Assembly: GCA_005406025.1 (NCBI GenBank)
Contig: BGZK01000908.1
Span: 1 to 64,000, forward strand
Length of the DNA stretch: 64,000 nucleotides
Reading direction: 5' to 3'
DNA from: Eumeta japonica
Taxonomy: Eukaryota; Arthropoda; Insecta; Lepidoptera; Psychidae
In this document: positions 1 through 9,545 of the stretch, one piece after another
Numbering within the stretch: position 1 is the first letter of the stretch
Layout of the letters: each line of letters starts with the position of its first letter
Translations under genes and position numbers: made by a program
Notes under the pieces: generated by a model
The model's database searches: none
Told to the model about the DNA's origin: nothing
What the model saw: only the letters and a program-made list of their open reading frames with translations

Positions 1-77
1 TATAAAACACTTTTAAGCCCGTATAAGACACCAATACAAATTTTAAATTTACATTAATTGCGCGGCTGTCCGTAACA
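1..77 (-). repeat. 3' LTR of the BEL/Pao element (partial)
   Basis: The last bases in plus orientation, gctgtccgtaaca, equal the right-hand edge of the LTR ending at 6897; on the minus strand this is the LTR start TGTTACGGACAGC. The rest of the LTR lies outside the window. Against the matching 76 bases of the other LTR there is one extra C and one A/T change, so the two LTRs are about 97% alike over this short stretch, implying a fairly recent insertion. Confidence 0.92.
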
Positions 78-87
78 TTCTCCCCTC
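78..87 (-). promoter_or_regulatory. Polypurine tract of the BEL/Pao element
   Basis: On the minus strand GAGGGGAGAA directly precedes the LTR start TGTTACGG. An all-purine run abutting the 3' LTR is the normal plus-strand DNA priming site of LTR retrotransposons. Confidence 0.85.
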
Positions 88-98
88 GGTGCGCAGCA

Positions 99-1740
99 CT
101 ACACTTCAGGACACGGAACAGCCGTCGCCTCAGCTGACACCAGCACGACGATCTTCGAAGTGGGACGCCGCAGAACGCCACCAGTCGTCTCGACGTCCAC
201 CACACGAACCTGGTTGTCAGGACCCGGTAGGTCTTCTTAATTCTGCCTCGAGGCCACGAGTATCGAGGTGATGATGAGTCGACGATCAGCACGATGTCGC
301 CCTCGGCCGGCGCGCGGCATATAGGGTCGCCGCGCGCCCGGCGGGGCACCAGAGTCGGTAAGTATTCTCTCAACCACCTCTGCCAGAAGTGATCGGCGAG
401 GCGCTGACACGTGCGCCAGTTTGCAGGCCCGAGGAGCACGTTGTCGTCAAAGTGGCCCGCTGCGGCAGCGCCGCAGGAGCGCCGATCAGGAAGTGGTTAG
501 GCGTGAGGCCCTCGGCCTCGGCAGGTTCGACGTCCACCTCCGTCAACGGTCTGGAGTTGACAATGTGCTCGGCTTCCAGCAGCAGGGTGTGGAGAACTTC
601 TTCGCGAGGGCTCCTCTCTCAATGTAGCGGCCAACGCGGTTTTGATAGATCGCACCAAACGCTCCCAGGCGCCACCCATGTTCGGAGCGCCGGGGTATGA
701 ACTTCCAAGTTATGGTGCGGACGTCGGCTTCTTTCTTCATCTTCTCGTGTACCTCTTGTATGTTCATCAGTTCCTTGTTCGCGCCGACGAAATTCGTGCC
801 GTTGTCCGAATACATCACTCTCGGAGTTCCTCTTCGAGCGATGAATCGACGCAAAGCCAGTATCATGGAGTCTGATGACAAAGACTCCGCCAGTTCAATA
901 TGTACGGCGCGTGTTGTCAGGCATGTGAATAGCGCCCGTATCTCTTTTCGTGTCTGCGGCCTATCGTCACACTCATAGGCCCGAAATAATCGACCCCGTA
1001 CACGTGAAGGGGTTGGTGATGACGTAGGCGTTCGGGAGGCAGGTCACCCTCCGCAGACGGCATTTTCGGCAGACTTCTGTTAATTCTGCACCATTGACAT
1101 TCGTGGGCGATTTTTCGCAGTTTCGATCGCAACGACGTGATATAATATTTCTGCCTAATTTCGTTCATCACGGTGTTGTGGTTTCCGTGATTGAACCTTT
1201 CATGGTAGTGTTTCATGATCAATTTTGCGATCGAACTATCGCCACTGAGCACAGCAGGGCGATTTAAGGTAAACGACACATCTTTAGCGGCCTTTATTCT
1301 TCCTTTCAGACGAAGAACGCCGTTTTCATCAATTTCCATAGCAAACTTTCGTAGACGGCTTCTTCGTGTGACCGCTTTGCCTTCTCGTAAGTGTGTCGTT
1401 TCTTTTCAAAACATTTTTGCGCCTCGAGCAAAGTAACGTTTCGGCCCTTCGAATGTAATCACAATTCAAACTCAAAGGGTGCCGATCGTTCTCTTCAAGT
1501 CTTCTATTGTCTTTCTGGGCTGGTGTATGCGCCTTCTTGCTTATGTGCTTCCACGTTGGGTCTGAACTCGTTTTAGTTGCCGTCCTCTTATGTTTCAATG
1601 CATTAACTTTTCGTTTGACCCGAAACAAATCAATAGCTTGCAATACTCTGGCCGTACTGCGGAGTAATCGGGTCCAACTCGAGAATCGGCTCACGTTTGG
1701 TACGACTTGCGAGTCTTCTTTATTGACCAGTGTCAACGTC
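99..1740 (-). pseudogene. pol: pol: integrase and DUF5641-like C-terminus (frameshifted)
   Basis: Integrase part of BEL/Pao pol. At 917-1339 the translation has an H2C2 zinc-binding region (HYHERFNH ... CQWC) followed by the first catalytic aspartate in GVDYFGP. After a frame change near 945 the frame with SDSMILALRRFIARRGTPRV and YSDNGTNF carries the second catalytic aspartate (543-881). After another change near 690 MGGAWERLVRSIK supplies the glutamate region. The C-terminal part (about 100-420, in changing frames) shows ADHFWQRWLREYLP, GDIVLIVD and WPRGRI, typical of the DUF5641 region after BEL integrases. The stop codon is at 99-101, just inside the polypurine tract. Upstream, FSSWTRLLRSTARVLQ near 1650 links RNase H to integrase. 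At least four single-base frame changes make it non-functional as written. Mobilisation role: inserting the cDNA copy. Confidence 0.9.
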
Positions 1741-2540
1741 GTACATGATCTCTCCTCCCCGTCGGTGTTCGCTTTCAACAGTTTCCTGCGGCCATTCGTC
1801 TTCGCTTTTGCGCAGGAAATCGGGTCCGTGGAACCATCGGTGCGTTTCATCAAAGTGGGTAGGCGGGTCTCGTGTCGCGTCATCAGCGACGTTCAATTTC
1901 GTAGGCACCCACCTCCAACATTTCACCGTCGTGTGTTCCTCCAATTCGGCCAGACGATGAGCGACAAACGGTTTGAACGACCGTGGGTCGGAGCGGATCA
2001 AGATAGAACTGTGCGAGAATCAGTCCAAAATATTTTGCGGGTCACATTCAATTCGATTTCAGTTAGTATCGACGAAGCCAATCGAGCGCCTAACAGCGCC
2101 GCTTGCAATTCGAGCCGAGGGATCGATATGACTTTCAAGGGAGCGACGCGAGCTTTTCCTGCTATTAGCGAAACTGCGCTTTCGTGTTCGCTCAATTTTA
2201 TACGCCAATACACGGCCGCAGCGTACGACTTTTCGCTCGCGTCGACGAACACATGTAGCTCCCCCTCGGTGTGGCCGGGCGATATGCATCGAGGTATTCT
2301 GATCGATGCCAGCTTCTTTATGTCGTTCACCCATTTTAGCCACTTCTTATGTGCATCGGCTTCTATTGTTTCGTCCCAGTCGATCCCTGATCTCCATATG
2401 TCCTGGAGCATGCATTTGCCCGTGATGAGGACGGGCGAGGCTAGACCGAGCGGGTCGAACACGGACATGACTGCACTCGTGACTTGTCGTTTTGTTGGTG
2501 GAAGCGATGTTTCCAATACTTCAGTAGGCGTGTTCCGCAG
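1720..2540 (-). pseudogene. pol: pol: RNase H domain (frameshifted)
   Basis: The translation at 1998-2516 contains FVDASEKSYAAAVY, LELQAALLGARL and FWTDSRTVLS, which are the catalytic-region motifs of BEL/Pao RNase H; the continuation at 1720-2001 has WVPTKLNVADDATR and a tryptophan/GP motif. The two are joined by a one-base loss near 2000 (TCT TGA where the family has a tryptophan codon after serine). A further frame change lies near 2541 at the RT junction and another near 1740. The region removes the RNA strand of the RNA-DNA hybrid in reverse transcription. Confidence 0.9.
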
Positions 2541-3885
2541 GCCGAGATTGAAACCAGGGCGTCATTATTGATGTCCCACTGTAGGCCGAGGGTTTTCAAT
2601 TCGTGTGTCGCCCCGAGTTGTACATTGTCGTCATTTCGCGTGTCGGGCATTTCATTCAAGACTTCAATTTCGTTACTCGCCCAACCGCGTAACTCGAAGG
2701 CTGCCTTTCGATGAATCTCATAAACTTGTTTCGAAACACGCCTGGCTTCCTCTATACTGTTAAAACTTTTCAAGAAGTCATCAACATAGTGATCTAATCG
2801 TATCGCTTTGCACGCCTCCGGGTACTCAAGTTCAAATTCTGAGGCGTTGCGATTTTTGATGTAGATCGCAGTACAAGGCGATGAGGCGGCGCCGAAATCA
2901 GTGACGTCATTCGGTACTCTTGTGGATTTTCGTTCATGTTATTTCGCCACAGGAATCGTAAGCTGTCTCGATCTTCTTCTCTGATTTTGACCCGCAGGAA
3001 CATTTCCTTGATGTCGGCCGACACCGCTACGCGGCCCTGTCTGAATCGGACGAGTACACCCAATAGTGATCTTATTAAATCGGGGCCCGTGAGCAATGCA
3101 TCGTTCAGACATTTGCCATTCGTACGGGCGGCCGCATCAAAGACAAGGCGGACTTTCTTCTTCTGCGGATGCGTGACGGCGAAATGAGGCAGGTACCACA
3201 AGCGTTCGGATGTAGATTGATTCGGCGCTGGCTCTGCGTACCCATTTTTTAACAGATTATTGATCTGTTCACAATATTCACGTTTCAAATTATCATTCTT
3301 TGACAATTTCTTTTCCATGCTGCGCAGACGTCGCATCGCTGTGTCATAACTTTCAGGCATCGTTTCGTTGTCCGACTTCCACAATAGGCATGTTTCGAAC
3401 TGACCGCTCGGTAATCTTACACTATTGCTATCTAGCAACACGAGCGCCCTCTCTTCTGGATCGTGGCTCGGTTTACGCGGAGCCACGCCGAGGGATTCAA
3501 TTTCGAAATGCCGTTTCACAATGTCATTCAGTTCAATGTCGGAAGCGTCGGACGGTCGCAAGTGATGTACGGTATTTATCGGTCGTGATAAACTGGAGCA
3601 GCATCCATGTAACACCCAGCCCAGTTGAGTCAAGGAGGCGGCAGGCTGGTTTGCGCGACCACTCTTAATTTGTCGCGACACAATCAAGCCCCAATTATCC
3701 TGACCGATCAAGATGCACGGTGCGGCAGCGTCATAGATCAAATTTTCAGCGATATCTGTCAAGTGCGAGCAGGCTGCGACGGTGGCGCGCTCTACGCGTT
3801 GCGGAGCTAGCTTCAGGTTTCTGATGGTCTGAGCTGTCATGAGTTTCAAGTTTCGAGAAAACAAGCCTTTGATTTTAACTCGAAT
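2541..3885 (-). pseudogene. pol: pol: reverse transcriptase domain (frameshifted)
   Basis: Reverse transcriptase of the BEL/Pao type. The 356-residue frame at 2794-3864 carries QLGWVLHG, the finger region VRLVFDAAARTNGKCLNDAL, and motif A (VSADIKEMFLRV) with its catalytic aspartate near residue 284. The frame then shifts by one base near 2907 inside MTSLI/FGAASSP. The catalytic YVDD box lies at 2777-2788 in the next frame, followed by FLKSFNSIEEARRVSKQV and TLGLQWD (thumb/connection). The family-typical order and spacing are otherwise complete, so the breaks are single-base indels rather than deletions. Confidence 0.93.
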
Positions 3886-4571
3886 GACCCGCGATTTTCA
3901 TCGGTTATCTCATTGCCACCGACACTCGAGACGCGTAACGTTTCGCGGCGTCCTTTCGCTCCGATTCGATTCGCCACCTGCTCATCGATTAAGGTGACCG
4001 TGGAGCCTTCGTCAAGGAGTGCGTGGACCTTCATCGAACCTTCGGGGCCATACAGCTCGACCGGAACAATTTTCAAGTATGCGCGCATTGTATTAACATT
4101 GTTTACAGATACCGCCGTGTGGTCGGTGACGACGGCTGTCGTCTGGGCGCTCCCCTCATGACCCTCTCTCGTGGTCCGCTCTTGGTGGAGTAGCCTATGA
4201 TGTCCGCCACGACATATCTTACAGGGCTTTCCTCTGCACGTGGCTTGCATGTGACGGCCCCTCAGGCATCGGAAACACATGCGAAGCCTTTTCGCGGCGT
4301 CCCATTTTTCGCTCATATTCAACTTCACAAATTCGCCGCAGTCGGGTAAGCCGTGTTCGTTGTTACAGAGCGGACATATCATTTTCACATTTATTGTTGA
4401 CCGATTTGATGGCTGGAAGGCGGTGTGCGAATTCGAGTTGTTGTCATCGTACTTCATAGTGTTGATCGTGTTTGTTCTTCGCGGGCGTCGTTCCGGTGTA
4501 GGCCTCAAATTTCTACTGCCGCCTTTCTCTATCGGCATGGAGGCGCTGCACTGGTCGGCTATCTTATTCAA
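3846..4571 (-). pseudogene. gag-pol: gag-pol: CCHC zinc knuckles and aspartic protease
   Basis: A 241-residue frame. Around residues 66-78 is a first cysteine/histidine knuckle (CPLCNNEHGLPDC), then CFRCLRGRHMQATC and CKICRGGHHRLLH, giving the multiple zinc knuckles usual between BEL gag and protease. The retropepsin active site is LLDEGSTVTLID with the catalytic aspartate near residue 187. The knuckles bind the genomic RNA and the protease cuts the polyprotein. The frame is lost near 3885, where the following residues (GLFSRNLKLMTAQT) continue in another frame, and near 4572 upstream. Confidence 0.92.
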
Positions 4572-5835
4572 AAGTTGACAACATCACAAGTTCGGGCTCG
4601 TCGCTGTTCTGAGAGTCCTTGTATTCGCACCATTTGAATTTCAAGATGTCATTGAATTTGTCAACTATCTCATCGGTCATTTCGGGGCGGACAGGTAGCT
4701 CAATTTATTCAACGTGCGTATGGCCGCAACACAATTATTCACTTTATTGGCGAACGAGCTGATGTTGCCCATTCCACCGTTCATCGGCGTCATACGTCTC
4801 AATTTATTTAGCTCCTGTTTGATTATGGCGTCAGGTCGCCCGAACCTGCGCTCGAGCACTCGCATAATTTGTAGCGGATCCGTTTCAGTATAGATCAAGG
4901 CTTCACAAGTTTCACGCGCTTCGCCACTGAGCGCTTTGCGGATCCGTGCTACGTTTTGAACATTGCTGAATAGTCCCGACGTGTCATTGTATACCGATCG
5001 AAATGCGATCCATTCGCTAACATTTCCACAGAAACTCGGCAGATCTGCCAGAGTTTTAGACGGCTCGTTCACAATTTTCGATGTTTCTTTGCTAGCAGTC
5101 TTGATCGCGAGTACGATCGCATCGGCCAATGTGGATTCGCTCATATTCGAGTCGGTATTACGAGGGATGCACTATTAATTTCGCTGCATGCCGTCGGTGG
5201 CGGTGGTGGCGCTGTCGTCGGACTCGATTCGGGCACGGGCTCAATGTCGCCCAACGTAACGGTCCGTTTCTCAAGTTTATCCGTTTTGGATAAATGGGAC
5301 GCGTTATCACAATCAATCAAATCGCCCGAATCCTCTTCGTCCGCTTCCAGGCGTAGCAACAACATTTTGTACGCGCGACCGCGGCTCGTGCAGCTATCCT
5401 TTCACTTTCCAATTGCTCAAATTCTAATTGAGCCAATAACGCGGCGTGCTTCTTCTGTCGCGCCGTGTTCACATTTCTGTTCGAATCGTCAATGTTCAAC
5501 TGATGTGCAGGACTTCGGTTTCGCATATTTGCCGCTAGAGGGCCAAGTGTTGCATCGGATGCGCCGGCTGCATTCGGAGCGTCGACTCGGTCGGATCTCG
5601 TATCCGCATGCAAGTCACAAACTTCCTCGTCGATCCTCTCCTGCCCAGGCGAACTTCCGCTCAAGTTTTCATTCGTACCGTGGTCCCACGTGTGCGTCGA
5701 CGACGTGCCCGTTTCTGACGACCGGCTTGTCGGCGCACTCATTGACGTTTCGTTCTCTTGCTCGGCTGTGTTCATTTTGCGCGCTCTTGTAACACGCTTG
5801 CTGTCCATCTTCAAGTTCAATTCTTCAATCTTCAA
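4572..5835 (-). pseudogene. gag: gag: N-terminal region with DUF1759-like domain (frameshifted)
   Basis: The structural protein of the element. The first frame (5317-5835) is polar and charged with RQKKHAALLAQLEFEQLESERI, a likely coiled-coil stretch. It passes by frame change near 5350 into EADEEDSGDLID and a proline run (5141-5365), then near 5142 into LADLPSFCGNVSEWIAFRSV and RRFGRPDAIIKQELNKLR (4677-5144), which is the DUF1759 signature of BEL/Pao gag. Two more frame changes (about 4680 and 4572) precede the zinc-knuckle part. The start is the ATG at 5833-5835 or the internal one nine codons later; nothing decides between them. Confidence 0.85.
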
Positions 5836-6247
5836 TCCCTAACGGTCCCTAACAGCTCGTACGAGGTCCTCGAGACGAGGATATGCTCAATACGAGGATG
5901 GAAAACGGGAAGGGTAGGTGTGGCCCGCTCGACAGTGGACATGCACAGAGTCAGGGTGCGCAATAGAGCTTCGGTGGGAGCGACCGTCGCCAGGCGTGCC
6001 TACAGTCCGGCCCCTATCTGTGCATGCGTATCGACGCGACAAGGCTATTCGGCGCCGAGATCGTACTCGGCAACCGGTGACCACGCCTCAACTAGTCACA
6101 CCGCTCGAAAGCGTTAAACAGTGAGATGTCGTTAACACCGCTAGGTGACCCTCTCACTGTCCGAAGCGTGCACACGGAAATAAAATCCGAAGCACACGAC
6201 TTACTCGTAAAATTTGTTCAGGATAATCCGGCGAACGAAGGACCAGC
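5836..6247 (-). promoter_or_regulatory. BEL/Pao 5' leader with primer-binding-like site
   Basis: The stretch between the 5' LTR and gag. Two bases after the LTR, the minus strand reads TGGTCCTTCGTTCG; equivalently the plus strand ends in cgaaggacca (6236-6245), resembling the CCA tail of a tRNA, as expected for a primer-binding site. I did not identify the tRNA. The remaining leader is GC-rich without an obvious gene. Confidence 0.6.
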
Positions 6248-6393
6248 TGTAACGGCGATTTCGGCTATCGCCGCGTAAGCCCGCACCCCGGATTGCCTCT
6301 CTTCACGATGCGCACGCTTCTTTCTATGGTCGGCGGATTTCTTGCAGTGTGGCGGCGTGGTCAATAATGGACAGCGTTTTCTTTCTTTCAGAC

Positions 6394-6399
6394 TTTATT
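6394..6399 (-). terminator. LTR poly(A) signal AATAAA
   Basis: AATAAA on the minus strand about 65 bases after the TATA box, in GGCTTAATAAAGTCTG. It would set the R/U5 boundary. Strength is judged only from the hexamer. Confidence 0.6.
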
Positions 6400-6440
6400 A
6401 AGCCGAGCTTCACAAGATGACGGTTGGCTAGCAACTGTGT

Positions 6441-6480
6441 CGGATGCACCACTCCCTGCATTTTATAGGTGGTGCATCCG
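6441..6480 (-). promoter_or_regulatory. LTR core promoter: TATA box inside a 12-bp inverted repeat
   Basis: CTATAAAA on the minus strand (6461-6468) is flanked by perfect arms cggatgcaccac (6441-6452) and gtggtgcatccg (6469-6480). Transcription would be expected to begin about 30 bases further, near 6437. The LTR at 46 kb keeps the TATA box and part of both arms. Confidence 0.7.
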
Positions 6481-6897
6481 TTGCACATGTGAGTTGCATA
6501 CATTTTAATTGGGAGGCGTGGCCATGCACTTAATTTACATATGCATTGTCAGACATGCATTGGCGCCACTAGCGCCTGAGACACCGATTAGCGGCCGTGC
6601 CGTAACGACGGCCGCTTTTAAGGCCTATCATTGGTCCTCCCACCAAAGCACGATTTCGTATGCAACTCACACGCACATTACATTTCAAATATTCAATTAT
6701 CAATACAAAATTCTAATAAAAAAAAACAAACAAATATTTTCCTTAAAAACTAGTCCCTACCCGGGTAATTAAAAAACTATACAGAAAAACTCTTTAATAA
6801 AACACATAGAACACACACAAATATAAAACACTTTTAAGCCCGTATAAGACACAATACAATTTTTAAATTTACATTAATTGCGCGGCTGTCCGTAACA

Positions 6898-9200
6898 CAT
6901 GGTATTAAAGGTTCCTGTCACTGTTGCCAATTGTTTAAAGTATAGGGCTTTAAAATTCTAAAGTTTTATTATGTAACATGCTTTCAATGCTATCTCTTCG
7001 CCTGTTATGTGTATTATATGAAAATCGTTCTCCGAAATGGGCGGTAATGTCGAAATGAATTTATTAATGATGTATTTCAAGTGTGAGTTGATTACTTACG
7101 AAATGAAGATATTTTTAATTTGATTTTGATTCACTAGCGCGTCGGAGGTGACATCAACCATTTTTGACCCATTTTGAAATAAGAAGATTAATTGAAAAGT
7201 GTACACAATTGGAACATTTCGTTTCCCTGTTGACTGACTTTGAATTCTTCAGATTAACTTGTCGTCTATCACTTGTAGTATCATGTATCAATACATTTTA
7301 CGGCTTAGGCACGCGTAGGGGACAAACACACAAACATTGATTTATATGTATTTTAACTCCTCCATCTTCCACATCGACCGATATCAATCTCTATCACGGT
7401 CTCGCTGTTGATTCCGAACAGAAAATAATTAGGTACGTCCATAGCGCGAATCATGGGTTGCAATATAGTTGTGGATTTCACACAGAATGCCTTAGAAAAT
7501 AAAGCACTTTCAAATTTTCTTGAACTTTCAAAATATCCGGGCAACTTTCCCAATTTTTTCCTTTTCAATAACTAATTAATTTATATGTTAGTATTTATAA
7601 TAACCATAAATGTGCGCATTTACGGATATTTAAATATTAATTAACCAAATCTGCCCAGCCGTTCTCAACCAATGCGTTTAGGAAAGCTTTTAATGTTTAT
7701 TTATATAGATAGATAGATAAAATAAATAACAAACAAGTGTAAGATAAGTCATATACTTGTTTGTTTTGCCATATACTTGTATTTATCTTAAGGAATCATA
7801 ATAATAATAACCTATATGTATATTACTCATGTCTCTTATATTTTATTAAACTTTCTTTTTAATTTTGGCCTCATATTGTTAAATCATAGTGTTACATGAC
7901 AACATATATATTTTTAATAGGCTATGAACAGATTCAACAATAGAAATAATAAAGATTTTTCATTAATGCTAACTAAATTAACAAAACTAACGAAAAAAAT
8001 GCTGTAGTGTTTTCTAAAATTTGTTAAATGTAAAAGCGTGGCTCTTACAAACTATAAGTCATTAATTCAAAGCAACTACTTCTAATCTGTTGCACATGAT
8101 CACGTTCCGTTATCACATACCTATATACCTGTCTTACAAATACACGTGGCTACGTTTAGGGTTGCCGCTCGCGAAGTTATTGTGTAGAATAATATTTCAC
8201 GGTAAAACTTTCAAATCATTGATTAGATTAGGTTAATTTCTACGTAACTAAAGTCGTAACTTAATACATAAAGCTACGATCGCGTTTCAAAGACCTTACT
8301 ATGAGATCGTATAATAGTTATGTTTAAATTGAGACATAAATTTCCAGATTTTGTTAGTATATTAATACTGCAGGCATTATAATTTATGTTGAAATATATA
8401 GTTTGACTAGATATTATATCAAAAAAATTAAATTAAAATTAATTAAACTGTCATGAGTATGGCAATGTACATCTTGTTCTTTGTGATTACTTACAATATA
8501 CAAGGTATCAAAGACTTTACATAATCTTTTATAGTTAAATTATTTATGTTAAATTAATGAGCTACAGTTAAAGTGGTAAAAATAAATAATCAAGTTCCTC
8601 ATTAATAATATCGTTACTATTTTAAATGAAATGAGTTCATGTCGACGAGTTTGGCTTTTCAGGTTAAAAATTTTCGTTATTTCAATTCACTAATTTTCTG
8701 TCACGCGAAGCGACCAATCTGAAAATATTAGAGAGAAACTAATATTAATACTACAGGGAGATAAAATATTAGATAGAGATACTTTAATATTGTTTAAAAT
8801 AAAAATATAACTATCAGAATTTTAGGTGTAATTTTACACATGTGCATGTCGCGCTCCGCTTTCCTGGACCCTATTAGAGCGCCGCCTCGACCCGCGCGAC
8901 AGCCGTATAGCTCCAAATTTTAATGAAATTATGAGCCCATATGCAAAATACATTATGTGTGGGACTCGATAGCGCTTACACTCAGACCTTAGTTTGGAGT
9001 ACGTGAAGTGCCCACTTTAACTTTTTGAGGTGAATTACACATATCGAACACTCTGTTTACTATAATAAAATTTTAGAAGTAGTAAATTATCGTAATAATA
9101 ATATTGGGCACTTTTTCGAGGGGTCGATTATGAGAACGATTCGGAACTTGTGCCATACTAATGCCATCTAGGTCTTGAGAACTCGATTATATATATATAT
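6898..9200. other. AT-rich flank of the BEL/Pao element, no gene seen
   Basis: No coding frame with recognisable motifs on either strand. There is a short GATA run at 7703-7720 and a more GC-rich patch at 8845-8900 of unknown origin. The first bases (cat, ggt...) would hold one copy of the retrotransposon target duplication. Confidence 0.5.
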
Positions 9201-9309
9201 GATCAAAATCTGATATTTACTCGAAGGGGATTTTGCAACAAATCTATTTGGATATATATATAATAGATTTGTTGCAAAATTCCCTTCGAGTAAATACTAA
9301 ATTTCGATC
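9201..9309. repeat. Foldback repeat with 46-bp arms
   Basis: Arms 9201-9246 (gatcaaaatctgatattt...) and 9264-9309 are inverted copies with only a few mismatches, separated by 17 AT-rich bases. This is the shape of a small foldback or MITE-like element, or of an inverted microduplication. No coding content. Confidence 0.8.
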
Positions 9310-9384
9310 ATTAATGAAATTAAAATTCAACAATTTCTTTATTTCATAGGTTGTACATAATACTTGAAATTCATTATTATATTA

Positions 9385-9545
9385 CGGATTGGATTTCGCC
9401 TGCGGTTCTGCTCGCGTCGATATAGAATCAATTTCTTTATCTTTTATATCGTCATATCACGCTAACAACCATGACCCTGATCTGGTTCTTGCTTTACATT
9501 CCAATCCTGGCTCCACTTTTGATTCTGGTTCAATAATAATAAAAT
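9385..9545 (-). repeat. Helitron 3'-end-like relic
   Basis: The stretch reading gcctgcggttctgctcgcg followed by tttctttatcttttatatcg resembles the inverted 3' ends of the lepidopteran-type Helitrons at 40713 and 21487 (cccgcggctccgcccg...). It is followed by a CT-rich run of GATTC/GATCT words also seen after the ends at 12060 and 21487. Ends are not clear. Confidence 0.4.

Larger units (their letters stand above)
1..6897 (-). mobile_element. BEL/Pao LTR retrotransposon, near full length
   Basis: A minus-strand LTR retrotransposon. Direct repeats at 1-77 and 6822-6897 match except for one indel and about one substitution, and are the ends of the two LTRs. Between them lie, in element order (right to left): 5' LTR, primer-binding-like site, gag with a DUF1759-like region, CCHC knuckles, aspartic protease, reverse transcriptase with YVDD, RNase H, integrase with an H2C2 zinc site, a DUF5641-like C-terminus, and a polypurine tract. 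This order (protease-RT-RNase H-integrase) and the linked CCHC/DEGS and YVDD signatures are those of BEL/Pao. No large deletion is visible, but the reading frame is broken at a dozen or more points. The 3' LTR runs off the window start, so a target duplication cannot be checked. Confidence 0.95.
6248..6897 (-). repeat. 5' LTR of the BEL/Pao element (650 bp)
   Basis: On the minus strand the LTR starts TGTTACGG at 6897 and ends GTTACA at 6248, giving TG...CA ends. The right end is fixed by identity to the partial LTR at 1-77. The left end is supported by the adjacent primer-binding-like site and by a divergent second LTR of this family whose similarity also stops at CGCTACA (46347). Inside are a TATA box (6461-6468) and an AATAAA signal (6394-6399), giving a long U3, a short R and a U5 of about 150 bp. 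Confidence 0.88.

Noticed and set aside
1507..2571. 354-residue open frame on the plus strand, the second longest frame in the window
   Set aside because: It lies antisense to the RNase H/RT coding of the BEL/Pao element, whose minus-strand frames show real catalytic motifs; the plus frame has none.
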